This document shows, in pieces, positions 22,202 through 34,455 of a stretch of 64,000 bases of DNA. Each line of letters starts with the position of its first letter. Positions within the stretch are counted from its first letter, which is position 1. This DNA comes from Loripinus fragilis (lineage: Eukaryota > Mollusca > Bivalvia > Lucinida > Lucinidae): assembly GCA_964019695.1 (NCBI GenBank), contig OZ026531.1, positions 5,527,701 through 5,591,700 of the forward strand. Direction: 5' to 3'. The notes beneath the pieces were generated by a model, which saw nothing but the letters and a program-made list of their open reading frames with translations, was not told the DNA's origin and searched no databases. The position numbers and the translations under genes are program-made.

Positions 22202-22292
22202 CCCCCCCGTGTGCCAGCAAAAGCTTTTGACTGCATATGTGTTACCATATTTTACACTTTGTATGGAAGTGGCTTGCTGGCACACGGGGGGG
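22202..22292. repeat. Hairpin with 19-bp perfect arms
   Basis: CCCCCCCGTGTGCCAGCAA at 22202-22220 is exactly complementary to TTGCTGGCACACGGGGGGG at 22274-22292, with a 53-nt loop. It is isolated and not part of the MITE families above. Confidence 0.8.
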
Positions 22293-22633
22293 AAAGATGT
22301 TCAGCAGCCCAAAAACCCAGGGCCTAAGCCCATAAAATGCCTTTTCTACCAAATAAGAAATTAATGACAGTAATGAAGTTCTCTAGAACCAGCCTCCTAA
22401 ATTGTTTTGTATTGTGTGTTAGTTTAATATAAAGTACTTAAAGATTAAAAGTAGAATTAGCAAGGTTTTATGCATTTTTTCATAAGTAAAAATCTCACTG
22501 TTATTAAACAACATATTATTTTGCAAACGTCCTGTACTTATCTATTTGCATGCTAGGGAATTGTTCATGTTTGTATTTTCGTCTGCTGACTTTCTTCAAA
22601 ATTAAGTTTTTAAAAATAAACCACCAAGGACCA

Positions 22634-22735
22634 CCATCAGAGTGTCAAACAGTTTGGATCCAGATCAAGACCGACATTCTATTGGTCTTCATCTGGGTTC
22701 GAACTGTTTGCAAAAGGCTATTGGCAGACGACAAA
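22634..22735. repeat. Palindromic MITE, family B
   Basis: CATCAGAGTGTCAAACAGTT + TGGATCCAGATCAAGACC and CATCTGGGTTCGAACTGTTT with GGCAGACGACAAAATTAT outside. A related copy is at 23480-23592. Confidence 0.65.
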
Positions 22736-24180
22736 ATTATCCACTGGTATGCAAAGAGTTATAACAGGTAAATACTTTAGCGTTCAATATATTGTCTCAT
22801 ATAGGGATATACATGCATCATGTATACCATAAATATTAGGACACTTTAAATACATTCAACATGCTATGCCCTTTAAACAAAGCAAAAGTAATATTCAAAG
22901 GATCTAGTTAGAATCAGTTTTACTTTCCAATGATAAATGGGACACTTTCATTCCTTCAAAAATATTTAGTACTTTTGTTGAGCTTTCAGTTTTGTATTAT
23001 TTACGGTACATGTAGTCAAAGATGTACAGGTAACTTCTAAATTATCTCCCCAAAATCATTTTATTACAAAACATATTTTGTTTTTAAAACAATTTCATCA
23101 ATTATCGTGATTCGTTAATACTCTGCATATGGTATGTTCAATAGATATCACCATGCCTACCAAATAAATCATGAAAACGTGCAGAAATCACTTTTTAAAG
23201 CACTTTTTATTTTCATGAAATTTCAGACCCCCTCCCCTTTCTACCCGCCATAACTCTCGAGTGCGTCGGAATTTTGAAAATATTTTGCTAGCTGGCTCTT
23301 GCCATTAGATTCACCTATTGCACTGATACTACATGCACCACACTAAAACCTCAAAAGCAGCGTTCTGGGAATCAGAAAAAATAGGCGTATAAGGCCCAAA
23401 CCGTCAATGATCCTTTGGTAGATTTTAATTTATTTGATATTTTGCACGTAGCCAGGTCCAATAAGCATGATAAGCGAATAACCAAAGCGCTGATCAGATT
23501 GAGGATTCAGACCAGGCCCCGGAGGCACTATATTTTGTCAGACCGAATGGACCCAAACTGTTTGCAAAGGCTGCCAGCAGACGACAAAATTAAAAGGCAT
23601 TTTGTCTTGAAAGGTAGTAAAGTAAGGGATTAGCCTAATAAACCCAACAGACAGTAAAATATTAAAACAAAAAAAAATACAAAGGTTTTTTTTGTCTCTT
23701 TTTGTTTATCAATTTAATTTTATTTAATTGGAGCTTTTCTTCATTTCGTGAATCTTGATAATATACCCTGGGACTATGCTAAATGTCCCCACACTGCAGT
23801 GTTTACTAAGCTTTGCAAATGGAAAACACATAGCAGATAAAGATGATGAACATTTACTGCCATTTGCCTTCACGGACTTTCTAGGCAGGTTCAAGCCATT
23901 TCTAGTGTGTGAATGCGTTAAAAACTATAGAATGGTGCAGTGCTGATTCTGATCAATTCGCTTCTGTAGAAGCAAGCTGCTCAGAATCTACACTGTATTA
24001 TATATTCAGGTTCAGAACAAAGGATAAAGAGGTAAAAATGCATGTACTTACAGTGTCTGTTTTTAGTTATACAGGAAGAAAACAGTGCTCACTCGCAGCT
24101 TTTATAGTGAACTCGTTTGAATACACCATGGGGAAAATGGACCTGGCCGTCAAAACACAGATTAATCCTACATCATTTTT

Positions 24181-24372
24181 AAGGAGCGCAGTGGCTCAGC
24201 GGCACAGTGCTTGACCGAGGGGTCGCGGGTTCGAGCCTCACCGGCGTCACTGCGTTGTGTCCTTGAGCAAGACATATTAATCCTAGCTTAGTACTGGTTC
24301 AACGCAGGAAGACACGTCCCTACATTGCTGAAAGGTTGTTGATGGGACGTAAAGATTCAAATCAAACAAACA
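24181..24372 (+). repeat. tRNA-derived SINE with target duplication
   Basis: The head has box A (TGGCTCAGCGG) and box B (GGTTCGAGCCT). The body includes CCTTGAGCAAGAC and TTAGTACTGGTTCAACGCAG, and the tail TTGATGGGACGTAAAGATTC ends in AAATCAAACAAA. A 13-bp target duplication CTACATCATTTTT is at 24168-24180 and 24373-24385. Confidence 0.85.
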
Positions 24373-24772
24373 CTACATCATTTTTATCTACTTAATTGTC
24401 TTCGGGGTACATTTGTATCTATAATTTGGGTCCCTTATTTAGAACCTATTTATACTACCCGAGAACACGAAACACAGGCAACATTTTGAATGACACGAGT
24501 GCATGCTAGTTGGGACGCCCTGCGAATGATTTTGCTAAGTGATTGCTAATCGGGATCCACATTGGGTTCGGTATTAAAATGGTCAATTTGGTGGTGTTTT
24601 CGTTAGAGCCACGCATTGCGCAAACGCCCTTCATTGATCGGTTTAAAATAACATCGAACTTTTGGAGTAGAAGTTGATCGGTTTTACAGATTATGTTGTG
24701 GACTAAGTGCTCATATCTTATGTAGAACACCCCGACCAAAATAAATAAATAAGCAAACAAAATGATAAATAG

Positions 24773-25880
24773 AGCAGCAGTCGACGGTAAACCATCGCAA
24801 ATACCCGCTTTTTAACCTTTACCTTGGTGTCAAGGTAACACGAACTGTTGCTGACTACCCTCTTCATCATGTCACATACATATGCACCTGCAAAGTTTAA
24901 AGTTGCTACGCCCAACTGTTTAGGAAATGCATTTACAAGACAATGCATTAAACGACCTTGACCTTGGGATCAAGGTCACATAAAATGCTGCCCAGTACCT
25001 TCCACATAATGTGACCTATGCACCTCGCCACGTCCACCAGTTTAGGAGGAAATGCATTTAAAAAGAAAATATATTATATGACCTTGACTTTAGGGTCAAT
25101 GTCACATAAAATGTTGCCAGTACTTTGCACATCACGTGACATATGCATCTGTGTCAGGTTTGAAGTTACTATGTCCAACGGTTAAGGAGAATATGCATTT
25201 ACAAGAAACGTCATTATTTTAGTCAATGTCACATAAAATAGAACCCAGTACACTTTTTATCATGTTACCAATGTAGGCTACATGCAAAGTTTGAAGCTAC
25301 TACCTCCAATAGTTTAGGAGGAGATGCATTTACAAGAAAAAAAATATTTTAGCTTGACATTGGGATCAAGCTCACACATACTGCTGCCCAGTACCTTCCA
25401 CATCATGTGACTTAATGTTTGTAGTTTGGGACCAAGGTCACTAAAAATGTAGACCAGTACTCTCTACATCATGTGACCTATGCACATGCAGTTTGAAGTT
25501 GTTGCATCAAAGTTTAGGAGGAGATGCATTTACAAGAAAACATATGAAAATTGTTGCCCAGTACCCTCTACATCATGTGACATGTGCACCTGCAAAGTTT
25601 GAAGGCTTTAGATTGAGATGCATTTACAAGAAAATACATAATTTGACCTTTGACCTTGACCTTGAGGTCAATGTCACACAAAACGTCGCCCATTACCCTC
25701 TACGCCATGTGATCTATGCATCTGCAAAGTTTAAAGTTGTTAGGTCCAACGGTTTCGGAGCAGATACAATTACAAGAAACGTGACGGACGGACATACGTA
25801 CGGACGGACGATGGGCCGACGTTGGTACGAAATTAATATGCCCGTTTTTTCTAACGAAAAGGCGGGTTTAATAATAATGC
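24773..25880 (+). repeat. Element with internal tandem repeats (about 7 units of 95-200 bp)
   Basis: Units carry GACCTTGACCTTGGGGTCAA, CAGTACCCTCTACATCATGT and GAGATGCATTTACAAGAAA. The word ATGCATTTA recurs at about 24927, 25052, 25193, 25324, 25524 and 25618. The right end is GTGACGGACGGACATACGTA followed by CGTTTTTTCTAACGAAAAGG, which is partly inverted at the left (AATACCCGCTTTTTAACC). Reading frames across it are repeat artefacts. Confidence 0.65.
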
Positions 25881-27180
25881 AACAATGTCACCAGGCTCGG
25901 TCAATTATTAGTTCTTGCCTTGCTGAACAATTTTATGCTGCTCAACACTCCCACCCCACCTTTATATACTGTTACCAGCAGCTTTACAGTTGTTAGCATT
26001 TATTTTCAATCTCAGAGTGGACACCAGTGTGGACCATGATCTCGTGCGGACAATGCGTTGGGCGCCTACTCGGAGTTCAGGAAGCAGTTTTAGAACACTG
26101 CGTATATCTTTAAACACGTAGATTACATGTAAATACTATTGACTGAGCTGTTGCCCTTACTCTTTCTTTCCTTACAGCGGCCAGGGGTCAACATTTTCCC
26201 AGTGATCAATGTTTTAAATCAGTTTACGGAAGTTTCTTACGACAGCTGGACATCGCCACGACATGAGATTTCCAATAATGTGGTATATGCAACCATCAAA
26301 GCCTCAGATCAGCCTGCGCATACGCGCAGTCTGATCAAAGCATTTGCTAGTCGTTTGAATATTCTATGACTTTAACAGCATTTGGAGTTTCTAAGCTAAA
26401 AGGGAGACTGCACAGATTCGTCTGAGTCTACACATGTCAACATACAACATTGTTGGAAATCATATGTGGCAGTTCAGATGTATGTTTTACAGTACATGCA
26501 TAAATATATACTGTAAATATCGATGGCACTTTAATAAGTAACTTTTTGTACCTACTACTCGTACAACTAAACTTAAACATTTCTCCCTGTTATTGGTGTA
26601 TTTTCCTCCGAATAAATACTTTGGGCCAAAACATGCCTTACAAAGCAGTGACAGTTCAGCTGCCATCGAATTTCGTATTAACCCTTATTGCGCCAATCGC
26701 AACAAAAGTCGTCTGCTTTTCTCGTCTGCTGAAATTTTTAAGAAGCCTCTATGGCAAACAGTGTGGACCCAGATCAGATTGCTCTTATAGGAGCAGTCTG
26801 TTCTGGGTCAACGCTGTTTGCTTATATACTTAATTTGTCAGTAATGTTAGGCAAATATTTTTCAGCAGACGACTTCAGCAGACGACATTTTCAGATGCAT
26901 TTTTTCTTGGCGCTTTAAGGTTTACGTCTCTTTATTACAGCAGCCCACTGTACAAGCCCCGAACGTCGAATTGATCAACGTTGACGCAGTATCGATGCTG
27001 ATTTGAAATCGTTTCATTGGGAAATGGGTAAGGGATATTTTCTTGTCACACGAAAATGTTTTACGCATGCTTTGGTGCATGAATTTCGCTCACATGATTT
27101 ACATGCATTTATCTTTATAATGAATAATATAGCGCACTGCGTAAAATAGCCCTTACAGCAATGTGAGGGACAAGGGCATT
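25881..27180. other. Noncoding stretch with one hairpin repeat
   Basis: A hairpin with GGACCCAGATCAGATTGCTC and GAGCAGTCTGTTCTGGGTCA at 26763-26810, flanked by GGCAAACAGTG and CGCTGTTTGC, is a bivalve-type palindromic repeat. Otherwise I see nothing I can name. Confidence 0.4.
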
Positions 27181-27183
27181 TAG

Positions 27184-27640
27184 TCCAAGCTTTACGTCTC
27201 AATCAACACTTTTTTGGTCATGTCGGGGTGGGTCATCCTGGTCCTGGGTTGAACCGCTACTAACATGCGCGGATCCAGGATTTTTTTCAGGGGAGGGGGG
27301 GGGGGTCCAGGCCCGACCGTGCCAGAAAACAGTCTGGACACAACGGTTTTTTTTATTTATTTTTTTAGTCCTCAACTGATTTTTACAGTTTACAGAAGGC
27401 GAAGGATCCAGAGGGGTCCAACATTTTCCAGGGGGGGGGGGGGTCCAACTTATTTCACGAGTCCAAATGCTAATTTCTACACAAAACCATATAACTTGTG
27501 ATTTTCCAGGGGGGGGGGGGTCCGGAACCCCTATCCCCCCTCTCTGGATCCGCATTTGACTAAGCAGCCGATAAATTGCCTTGCTCAAGGACATAGCACT
27601 GTGACTTGGTTAGTGTTTTACAGCCTTATAGACTGGGTTT
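27184..27640 (-). repeat. SINE split by a MITE
   Basis: The SINE tail (TTACGTCTCAATCAACACTT ... GGTTGAACCGCTACTAA) is at 27190-27263. It resumes at 27564 with GCAGCCGATAAATTGCCTTG + CTCAAGGACATAGC. The insert is the element at 27264-27558. Confidence 0.65.
27264..27558 (+). mobile_element. Nonautonomous DNA transposon, GCGGATCCAG family
   Basis: The terminal inverted repeats are CATGCGCGGATCCAGGA and TCTGGATCCGCATTTG. A 5-bp target duplication ACTAA flanks it (27259-27263 and 27559-27563), and removing the insert restores a continuous SINE. Long runs of G are part of the element (about 27293-27306, 27431-27443, 27510-27520). The related copy at 37710-37994 is in the opposite orientation. Confidence 0.85.
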
Positions 27641-27720
27641 CTTTTTAATTGTATTCAAGCTTCAAGCATTTGCTGTTGGCAAAAAACAATACAACAAAAA
27701 AAAAAACATTTGGAATGCAT

Positions 27721-28074
27721 CCAGCTTTCAACGTTGAGTCTGTGAACATCACCTGCGAAGAAGTTGTCAGACATTACAAGCGGTTCAGAGCACATGTTCA
27801 GAAGGTACTGAGAGATGCCTATTGGAAATACGTTTCCAATATATTTACGTTCGAGAACGATAGCTCAGATCCCGACACTCCCAAGCCTGAAAAGATTAAA
27901 AAGTTTTGGTCATTTGTCAAATCACTTAAAAAAGACGCGTATGGGATCACATCACCCAGAGAAGACGGAATTCTTAAGACAGATTCTAAGGAAAAAGCCA
28001 ACATTTGTAATAGGCAATTCCAATCAGCCTTCACACGTGAAGACGACTCTGACCCGCCTTTTGAAAGGGGCTAG
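27721..28074 (+). pseudogene. LINE ORF2 linker between endonuclease and reverse transcriptase
   Basis: The frame reads a region typical of the segment upstream of LINE reverse transcriptases: basic helical sequence, then K-K-F-W-S-F-V-K-S-L-K-K and later F-Q-S-A-F-T-R-E-D. It ends at TAG 28072-28074. The frame shifts relative to the reverse transcriptase that starts 50 bp later, so the original single frame is broken between about 28050 and 28125. Confidence 0.75.
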
Positions 28075-28124
28075 TCCGTTCTCCTCCATGGGGGACAGTT
28101 GACCCGAAAGGGGTCGCCAAACTG

Positions 28125-29618
28125 TTGGACGGACTAAATGTTCATAAAGCCTCTGGCCCGGATGGACTGAATGCCAGAGTACTTAAAGAGTGTAGCAATG
28201 AGATCTCTCCAATACTGGCACTCATCTACAATGAGTCTTTAGCTCGGGGCGAGGTACCAGATGAGTGGCGACAAGCAAATGTTTCTCCGGTCTTTAAAAA
28301 AGGTGAAAAATACGATGCTGCTAACTACAGGCCGGTGTCGCTCACATGCATCTGCTGCAAAACCCTAGAGCATATTTTAGTCAGCAACATCAACAAACAC
28401 TTAGCCTTAGATAACATACTTGCTGACTTTCAGCATGGTTTCCGAAGTCAGAGGTCTTGCGAAACCCAGTTGGTCCAGTTTGTACACGACATCATCAGCA
28501 ACCTGGATGGGGCTGTGAATCGTGGGCACAAACAGACAGATTTAATCATAATGGATTTTGCTAAGGCCTTTGACAAGGTTCCACACAGGAGGCTATTACA
28601 CAAATTTGAATATTATGGGATAAGAGGATCCACCCACAATTGGATCGACTCATGGCTCTCTGGGCGCACTCAACAAGTTGTTTTAGATGGTCAAGCCTCA
28701 GATCCAGTCCCAGTGCTATCCGGTGTGCCCCAGGGATCGGTCCTAGGTCCGGTCCTGTTCCTCATCTTCATAAACGATCTGCCGGATAACATCAGGTCTT
28801 CTGTTCGCCTGTTCGCAGACGATTGTGTCCTGTATAGGAATATACATTCACGTCAGGATTGTTTGTCCTTGCAAGAAGACCTCACCAGCTTAGGACAGTG
28901 GGAAGCCGATTGGCAAATGAAATTTAATGTAGCCAAATATCACTCAATGAGAGTGACTCGGCATCAGCACCACAAACAAATTCTCTTCGACTACTCACTA
29001 CACAATCAAACTTTGGAAAATGTTCAGTCGGCAAAATACCTTGGTATCACCATTACAAATAACATGGATTGGGGTCAGCATGTCACAGAAATCTCTTCAA
29101 AAGCAACTAGGACACTTGGTTTCCTTAGCAGGAATTTGGCTTTTGCACCTAGGAGTACAAAGGAAGTTGCATACAAAACTTTGGTACGACCTAAACTAGA
29201 GTATGCAGCACCCATTTGGAGCCCTCACTCGAAACTTCAGATTAATCAGATTGAGAAAGTTCAGAGGACAGCAGCCCGCTGGACCTGCAGGAGATGGCGA
29301 AACACAAGTAGTGCCGGTGAAATGCTTGATGAGCTTGAATGGCCATCTCTTGAGGCCCGGAGGGACCAGTCCTCCTTGCTTCTCTTTCACAAGATTCATT
29401 GTGGAGCAGTCTCTATTGAAAAAGACAAGTATATGACCCCTGCTCACAGTTTGAAAACTACCAGGTCATCACATAGTGCTCAATACCGCAGACACCAGAC
29501 ATACAGTGATGCCCTGAAGAATTCCTTTTTCCCCCGAACTATTCCACATTGGAATAGTCTGCCTCCTTCTGTGGCAAATACCCAGTCCACAGAGGAGTTT
29601 AGGGCACTCCTTATTTAA
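28125..29618 (+). pseudogene. LINE reverse transcriptase (ORF2 fragment)
   Basis: This long open frame of 497 codons encodes most of a non-LTR reverse transcriptase. Visible motifs in order are A-S-G-P-D-G-L-N, Y-R-P-V-S-L-T, Q-H-G-F-R, the A-motif aspartate in M-D-F-A-K-A-F-D-K-V, V-P-Q-G-S-V-L-G-P (motif B), and the catalytic F-A-D-D at 28812-28823. The C-terminus carries the usual K-Y-L-G-I, L-V-R-P-K-L-E-Y-A and Q-R-T-A-A-R-W motifs. The catalytic residues are intact and the frame is long, so the copy is fairly young. It is still dead because the 5' part is lost and a frameshift lies before 28125. It copies its own RNA in the family's life cycle; it is not a host gene. Confidence 0.88.
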
Positions 29619-30209
29619 ACAAAAATTCAGCCAAAGTTTTTGTGTTTTTTTGTGTTGTTTTGTTTTTTGTGTGTTTTGTTTTTGTTTTTTATTTTATCAA
29701 AATTTCCAAATTCGCACTCCCTGGTGTAATGCTCATGTATGAGCGAACCAGTATAGATAGAAAGAAAGAAAGACATAGATTTTAAGTTTTGACCACCACT
29801 AGTCAAGGAGCTAAATTTTTGAAAATTGACTTGGCACAATTTTCCAGCCAGAAAAGGTTTGACTTCAGAAATAGTAAGAACTACCCTTCAACAACATTTA
29901 TACACTCCTACGACTAGGGTAAATTTTCTCCAATAAAGCCAATTTCTCTCAAAGTCCATAACAAATTACCTGTACCGTTACCTCAACAAGCAGAAACATG
30001 ATAACATCTGTTTATAATTTGTTCACTGGTAAACTGACCAAAGTTTTATTGAAGCATAGACTTGATACCAGAGGTGTTTTTGGTCTTACATGTTGTAAAA
30101 CTTTTTTTCTGAAGACATTTATTCAGGAGCAAAATAAGCTAGTGGTTAGGAATATATTTTGTATTTACTTTCCCTTATTGTTCGATTGTTTATTCAACTC
30201 TTTAGTTTC

Positions 30210-30312
30210 ATCTGCTGATAACCTTTGCAAAACAGTTTGGAGCCAGATCAGGCCCGACATTATGTGGAGCCTGATCTGGATAAAAACCAGTTGACACTCT
30301 GATGGGATTCCT
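30210..30312. repeat. Palindromic MITE, family B
   Basis: TGCAAAACAGTTTGGAGCCA + GATCAGGCCCGAC and GAGCCTGATCTGGATAAAAA + CCAGTTGACACTC are inverted arms. TCTGCTGATAACC is at the left edge and CTGATGGGATTCC at the right. Confidence 0.7.
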
Positions 30313-30589
30313 GAAAGAAAAATTATTTTGAAAATAATCAACAGATGATATAAAGCTTGTGTTTAACTCACCCACACTCAAAAATTCAATTTCGAATCAA
30401 GAAGTTTGTTAGAATGGAAATTGATAGGTAAGATCTCCCTGAAATGTCAAAATATGATATGTATGCAGTTGCACACATTTCACATTATTAGCTCACCTGA
30501 GCAAAAAAGTCTTAAAATGCGCTATTGTGGTTGGTCTTTACTTTGTTTAGCGTTCGTATAGTCCGTGGTGCGTGAAACGTTTTCTTTAA

Positions 30590-31790
30590 ACCACAACTCC
30601 TAAATTATGAACCACTGGTCCTCGATCGATCATTTATGATAATTTCACAGGAAGGTTTCCCATAATATCCTCAACCAAAATTGCACAAATGGTTCTGGTC
30701 CGCGGAACAAAATGACCACCAGAGCTAAAAAAAAGAAAGAAAGAAAAATATTTAAACAATATCTCCCCCTCAAAATAATTTCGCAGAACTGTTCCTCATA
30801 ATGACCTCTACCACAAAAACACAAATGGTTCCGCTTCGCCATACAAAATGGTCACCAGAGCTAAAAATAGGAATATGATCTGTAAAACAGCATCTCCACT
30901 GAACCACTGGTCCAAATTCAAAGTGTTTTACCGAAATGTTCTTCACATAACAATGCCTTCTACCAAAATTGCACAAAGCGTTAAGCAACGCTGAACAAAA
31001 TTGCCGCCAGAGCTAAAATAGAAATATCTTATAAAACAACATCACTTCGTTGACCACTTACCTAAATTGAGAATAATTTCAGTGAAATGTTCGTCATACT
31101 GCCCTCTACCAAAAATTGCATAATCCGTTTTGCTTCGCAAAACAAAATAGCCGCCAGAGCTAAAATTAGAACTTTATTTAAACCACATCTCTTTAATCAC
31201 TGACCCAAATGCATAATAATTTCACAGACGGCCCTCTCAAAACTGCACAAACCGTTCGGCTACCTCAATCAAACTGGCTGCTAGAGATCCAGGGCTAAAA
31301 TAGAAATATCTTTATATGACATGTCCTCCTGAGCCACTGCTATAAATTCAAAATAATTTCACACTTGCCGTCTACCGAAAAAGCATATATGATTTAGCTC
31401 AATTGAACAAAATGAGCTAAAAAAACAAATATCTGAAAGCATCATCGCTTGAACCGCTGGTCCAAAATCTAAATAATTTACTGTACAAATGATCCTCATA
31501 TTGCCCTCTTCCGAAATTACTCAAGCGGTTCCACTCTGCTGAAAAGTAGCCACCAGAGCTAAAAATAGAAATATCTTTAAACAGTATCTCCTCATGAGCC
31601 ACTGGCCCAAATTAATTAAGAATAATTTCACAGAAATGTTCCACATAATACCCTCTACCAATATAGCACAAACCGTTATGCTCTGCAGAACAAACTGGAA
31701 AACCAGAGCGAAAAACTTTTTTTGAGAAATTTTAATCATACCCCTCTTACAAAATAACACAAGTAGTTCTAACCCGCAGAATAAACCGCA
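30590..31790. repeat. Tandem array, about 8 units of 130-150 bp
   Basis: The word CCAGAGCTAAAA or a close variant recurs near 30718, 30855, 31007, 31153, 31282, 31413, 31552 and 31703. Each unit also has AATAATTTCACAGAAATGTT and CCCTCTACCAAAATTGCACA variants. Confidence 0.75.
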
Positions 31791-32039
31791 GTCATTATGA
31801 AACATCACAGGACCGTCAGTCATGACTGGCAGATTTTCCTGTGGTCTGACAAGAGTTACCTAATCACAGGACCGACTGTCCTGTGAAACCTGAGCCCAAA
31901 AGTTACTGTTTGTTGTTGTTTGTTCTCATATGGTGTCGTTCTGGTGAGATCGTGGTTGGTCAGGCAGATTTTTCCAGTCCACCAGACCGGCTGTCCTGTA
32001 AAGTCTAGGAAACTTTCGTAAACTCTTAAATGTCAGAGT

Positions 32040-32890
32040 GAAACTTAACTTGGCGGGATGCATTGGGGCTACATGAAGATTCAGAATTGCTAAAATTGTT
32101 CCTTTCTGATATTCAAGATGTCAGACCGCCATGACAGCCATCCTGAAGATGTAAAGATGACATCTACTCCAGAGCCATATGTCACATTTAACACTTTGTG
32201 GTATGTATCAAGGCCACATTGAGATTCAGAATTGCAGTAATCGTTCCATTCTGCTCTCCAAGATGGCCGCCATAGCACCATCTTTCGTAAACAATGCCCT
32301 CTCCAAAGTTTAATGATGGATTGAACCGAAACTTTGTGGGAGATATCAGGGCAACAGAGAGACTCAAATATACTAAATTCATTCCATTCTGCTGCAAAAG
32401 ATGTCAGCCATCTTGAAATTCTTCAAACAAAATCTCTCACCAAATGGAATGTTGGGTTGAACTGAAGTTTGGTGGGAGATATCATGGCAATAGGAACATT
32501 TAGAATAGCAAATGTTGTTCCGTAGTCAGCCATAGCAGTCATCTTGAAATTTTTCAATGACATCCTCACCCAAACTATGTTAGATTGAAATGAATTGGCT
32601 GGAGGCATCAGATCATAATTTTTATATTCTTGTAGCCAAGATGGCCGTAAAATTCTTCAAATCACATCTCCTCCCGAACAATATGTAGGATTTAGCTGGA
32701 TCTTGGCAGGAGACATGGGGGCTACAAGGAGATTCAGAATTGCTAAACACTTTTCATTCAGATACCCAAGGATACAGGCTCTCCTGACGGCCATTTCATT
32801 TTTTTTCAAACAACATCTCCAGAACCATATGCAGGATTGTACGGAGATATCAGGGCTACATGTAGATAAAGAATTGCATAAATCATTACA
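32040..32890. repeat. Tandem array, about 6-7 units of 110-145 bp
   Basis: GATTCAGAATTGC variants recur at about 32077, 32222, 32360, 32497, 32730 and 32864, with GGGAGATATCAGGGC and CCAAGATGGCCGCCAT variants between them. Confidence 0.65.
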
Positions 32891-32960
32891 TGCTTGTGTC
32901 ACAGGGTCTAGGTATATATAAATACACTTCTACTGCCTTGCGGTAGAAGCCGGCTTTTAC

Positions 32961-33025
32961 AGCGGCGTGGTGGAGTGTTTGCCTGTAGACCCAGCGACCT
33001 GGGTTCGATTCCCGGCTGGGACAGG
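32961..33025 (+). repeat. tRNA-like SINE head
   Basis: GTGGTGGAGTGTTTGCCTG and a perfect box B (GGTTCGATTCC) with a T-stem CTGGG/CCCGG are visible. The 5' end does not pair with the 3' end to form an acceptor stem, so it is not a working tRNA gene. Confidence 0.55.
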
Positions 33026-33270
33026 TAAAATATTTTCGCTCTACGACACTTGTAACTTGCATGGCTGCCAAAATGGCAATCTTGGAACTCTCTGACCAAC
33101 ATCCCTACCGAAATTTCGCCAGACTACACTGAATTTTGATATGAGGCAGCGCAGTTACAATCAGAGATTCAGAATTGTTATATGCAATCTGATCTAACAG
33201 CCAAGAACGCCACCATGTTGCTAACATGCAATGATCAATCTCACCCAGGTGAGCGATTCTGGTCCGCTTC

Positions 33271-34360
33271 GGCATCAAGTATATATACTTAAGCGCAAAA
33301 GTTTCGCAACCGTTTAATATCTGTATTTTCTTCAGTATGGTCCATGTTAGAATATTAATATAATCATATTTAATGCTCCTGCACCATGCGGAATGATTTA
33401 CCATTAATCGGTTTTGATCATACTCTTCATTCTGACGTTATAATGACGTCAGTGTTTTCAACAATTTACGTCTAGCATAAAGATTGTTATCTTGATTTGA
33501 AAACAAACGGTGCTATGTGATAGCCAGATGTCGTATCTGACGGAAAACATTTTAAGGTTTAACAATTAACGTTTATCAACGCTCAAAGCCGCTGTGTTTC
33601 TTTGTTAACGTCAACCTATTTATCGAAATTGTTCATATTATTCCATTATGTCGCGCGATACTTCTGTATTCTATGCAATGTGTTGAAGGTTTTCACTTGT
33701 GACATTAAAAACTCGATTATTGATATTCAGTTGTGCTTAAACGGCCATTTACGTCAAATATTGAAGGTTTTACGTTGACGTAATGAACGTTACCAAATGC
33801 ATAAAATAACCTGCTTGGATTTGTCTGCCCTTCTGATTTTGAAAACAGATAACGGTTAAACACCTTTTCCGAATAAAATGTAAGGTGATGTAACGCTGTG
33901 ACTCGATAAAATGTAAGGTATTGTAACTATGTGACTTTTCAAATTTGGGTTGCCTTACATTTCTTGTGGAAGATCGGCAATCGTAAGTCTCACTGGCCTG
34001 ATTTTCATGTTGTTTGGACGGCAAATCATTGGACTTGTTAATCATAATATCATGGAGTAAAATTTTTGGCTCAAAAAGAAGGAAATGGCATTTTAGTAAG
34101 AGTTGCGAAACTTTTGCGTTTAAGTATATATATGCAAGCGGCAAATGCTCAGACAAGCATATGCATATACACAGCCTTGCCAAAGAGCCTTCGCCGTTCA
34201 ACTGTTCATTTCAATGGCTTAGACATTTTGGCCCCACTGGATAGCTTTGCATGCACAAAACAAGTGCTATTACATAGGCTGCTTCATCTAACCGTGCATG
34301 CTGGATAATTTTGCATGACTTTTTTGTAATTTGCTGATTCGTTTCAATTTTTAAAACAAA
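33271..34360. other. Noncoding region with a CRE site
   Basis: A perfect TGACGTCA is at 33444-33451, 10 bp after a half site TGACGTTA. Several other CGTCA words follow (33730-33780). No exon was recognised. Confidence 0.35.
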
Positions 34361-34368
34361 ATTTGAAT

Positions 34369-34455
34369 ATCAAACAGTTTGGATCCAGATCAGCACTGGC
34401 GATTCATCGTGCCTTATCTGCATTCTAACTGTTCGCAAAAGCTATAAGCAGACGC
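34369..34455. repeat. Palindromic MITE, family B
   Basis: ATCAAACAGTTTGGATCCAG and ATCTGCATTCTAACTGTTCG are inverted arms, with AGCAGACGC outside. Confidence 0.65.

Larger units (their letters stand above)
27721..29770 (+). mobile_element. 5'-truncated LINE, CR1/Jockey group
   Basis: The element keeps the linker before the reverse transcriptase (27721-28074), the reverse transcriptase and C-terminus (28125-29618) and a T/G-rich 3' UTR that ends in GATAGAAAGAAAGAAAGAC at about 29755. The apurinic-type endonuclease expected upstream is missing, so it was truncated on insertion. It is flanked by the SINE/MITE complex on the left. Confidence 0.85.
30488..33270. mobile_element. Composite element with TTAGCTCACCTGAGC left end and internal tandem arrays
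   Basis: The left end TTAGCTCACCTGAGC (30488-30502) has an inverted partner CCAGGTGAGCGATTC at about 33246. Inside are two tandem arrays (30590-31790 and 32040-32890) and a tRNA-like head near 32961. The same left end starts the element at 37309. Conserved arms around tandem repeats resemble the pearl/CvA type elements known from bivalves. That assignment is inference. Confidence 0.55.

Noticed and set aside
25493..25996. Open frame of 167 codons on the plus strand
   Set aside because: It runs through tandem repeats and the end of a transposon-like element. No domain or splice context supports it.
27199..27594. Pro-rich open frames on both strands
   Set aside because: They are caused by G and C runs inside the GCGGATCCAG-family MITE. 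The frame at 37675-38241 has the same cause.
28125..29618. Long open frame as a possible host gene
   Set aside because: All reverse transcriptase motifs of a LINE are present, and the 3' UTR ends in a short repeat tail.
31795..31890. Short hairpin TCACAGGAC/GTCCTGTGA
   Set aside because: It is 9 bp per arm and lies within repeat debris, so too little to call a feature.
32961..33025. Possible tRNA gene
   Set aside because: Box B and T-stem are good, but the acceptor stem cannot form. It is better read as a SINE head.
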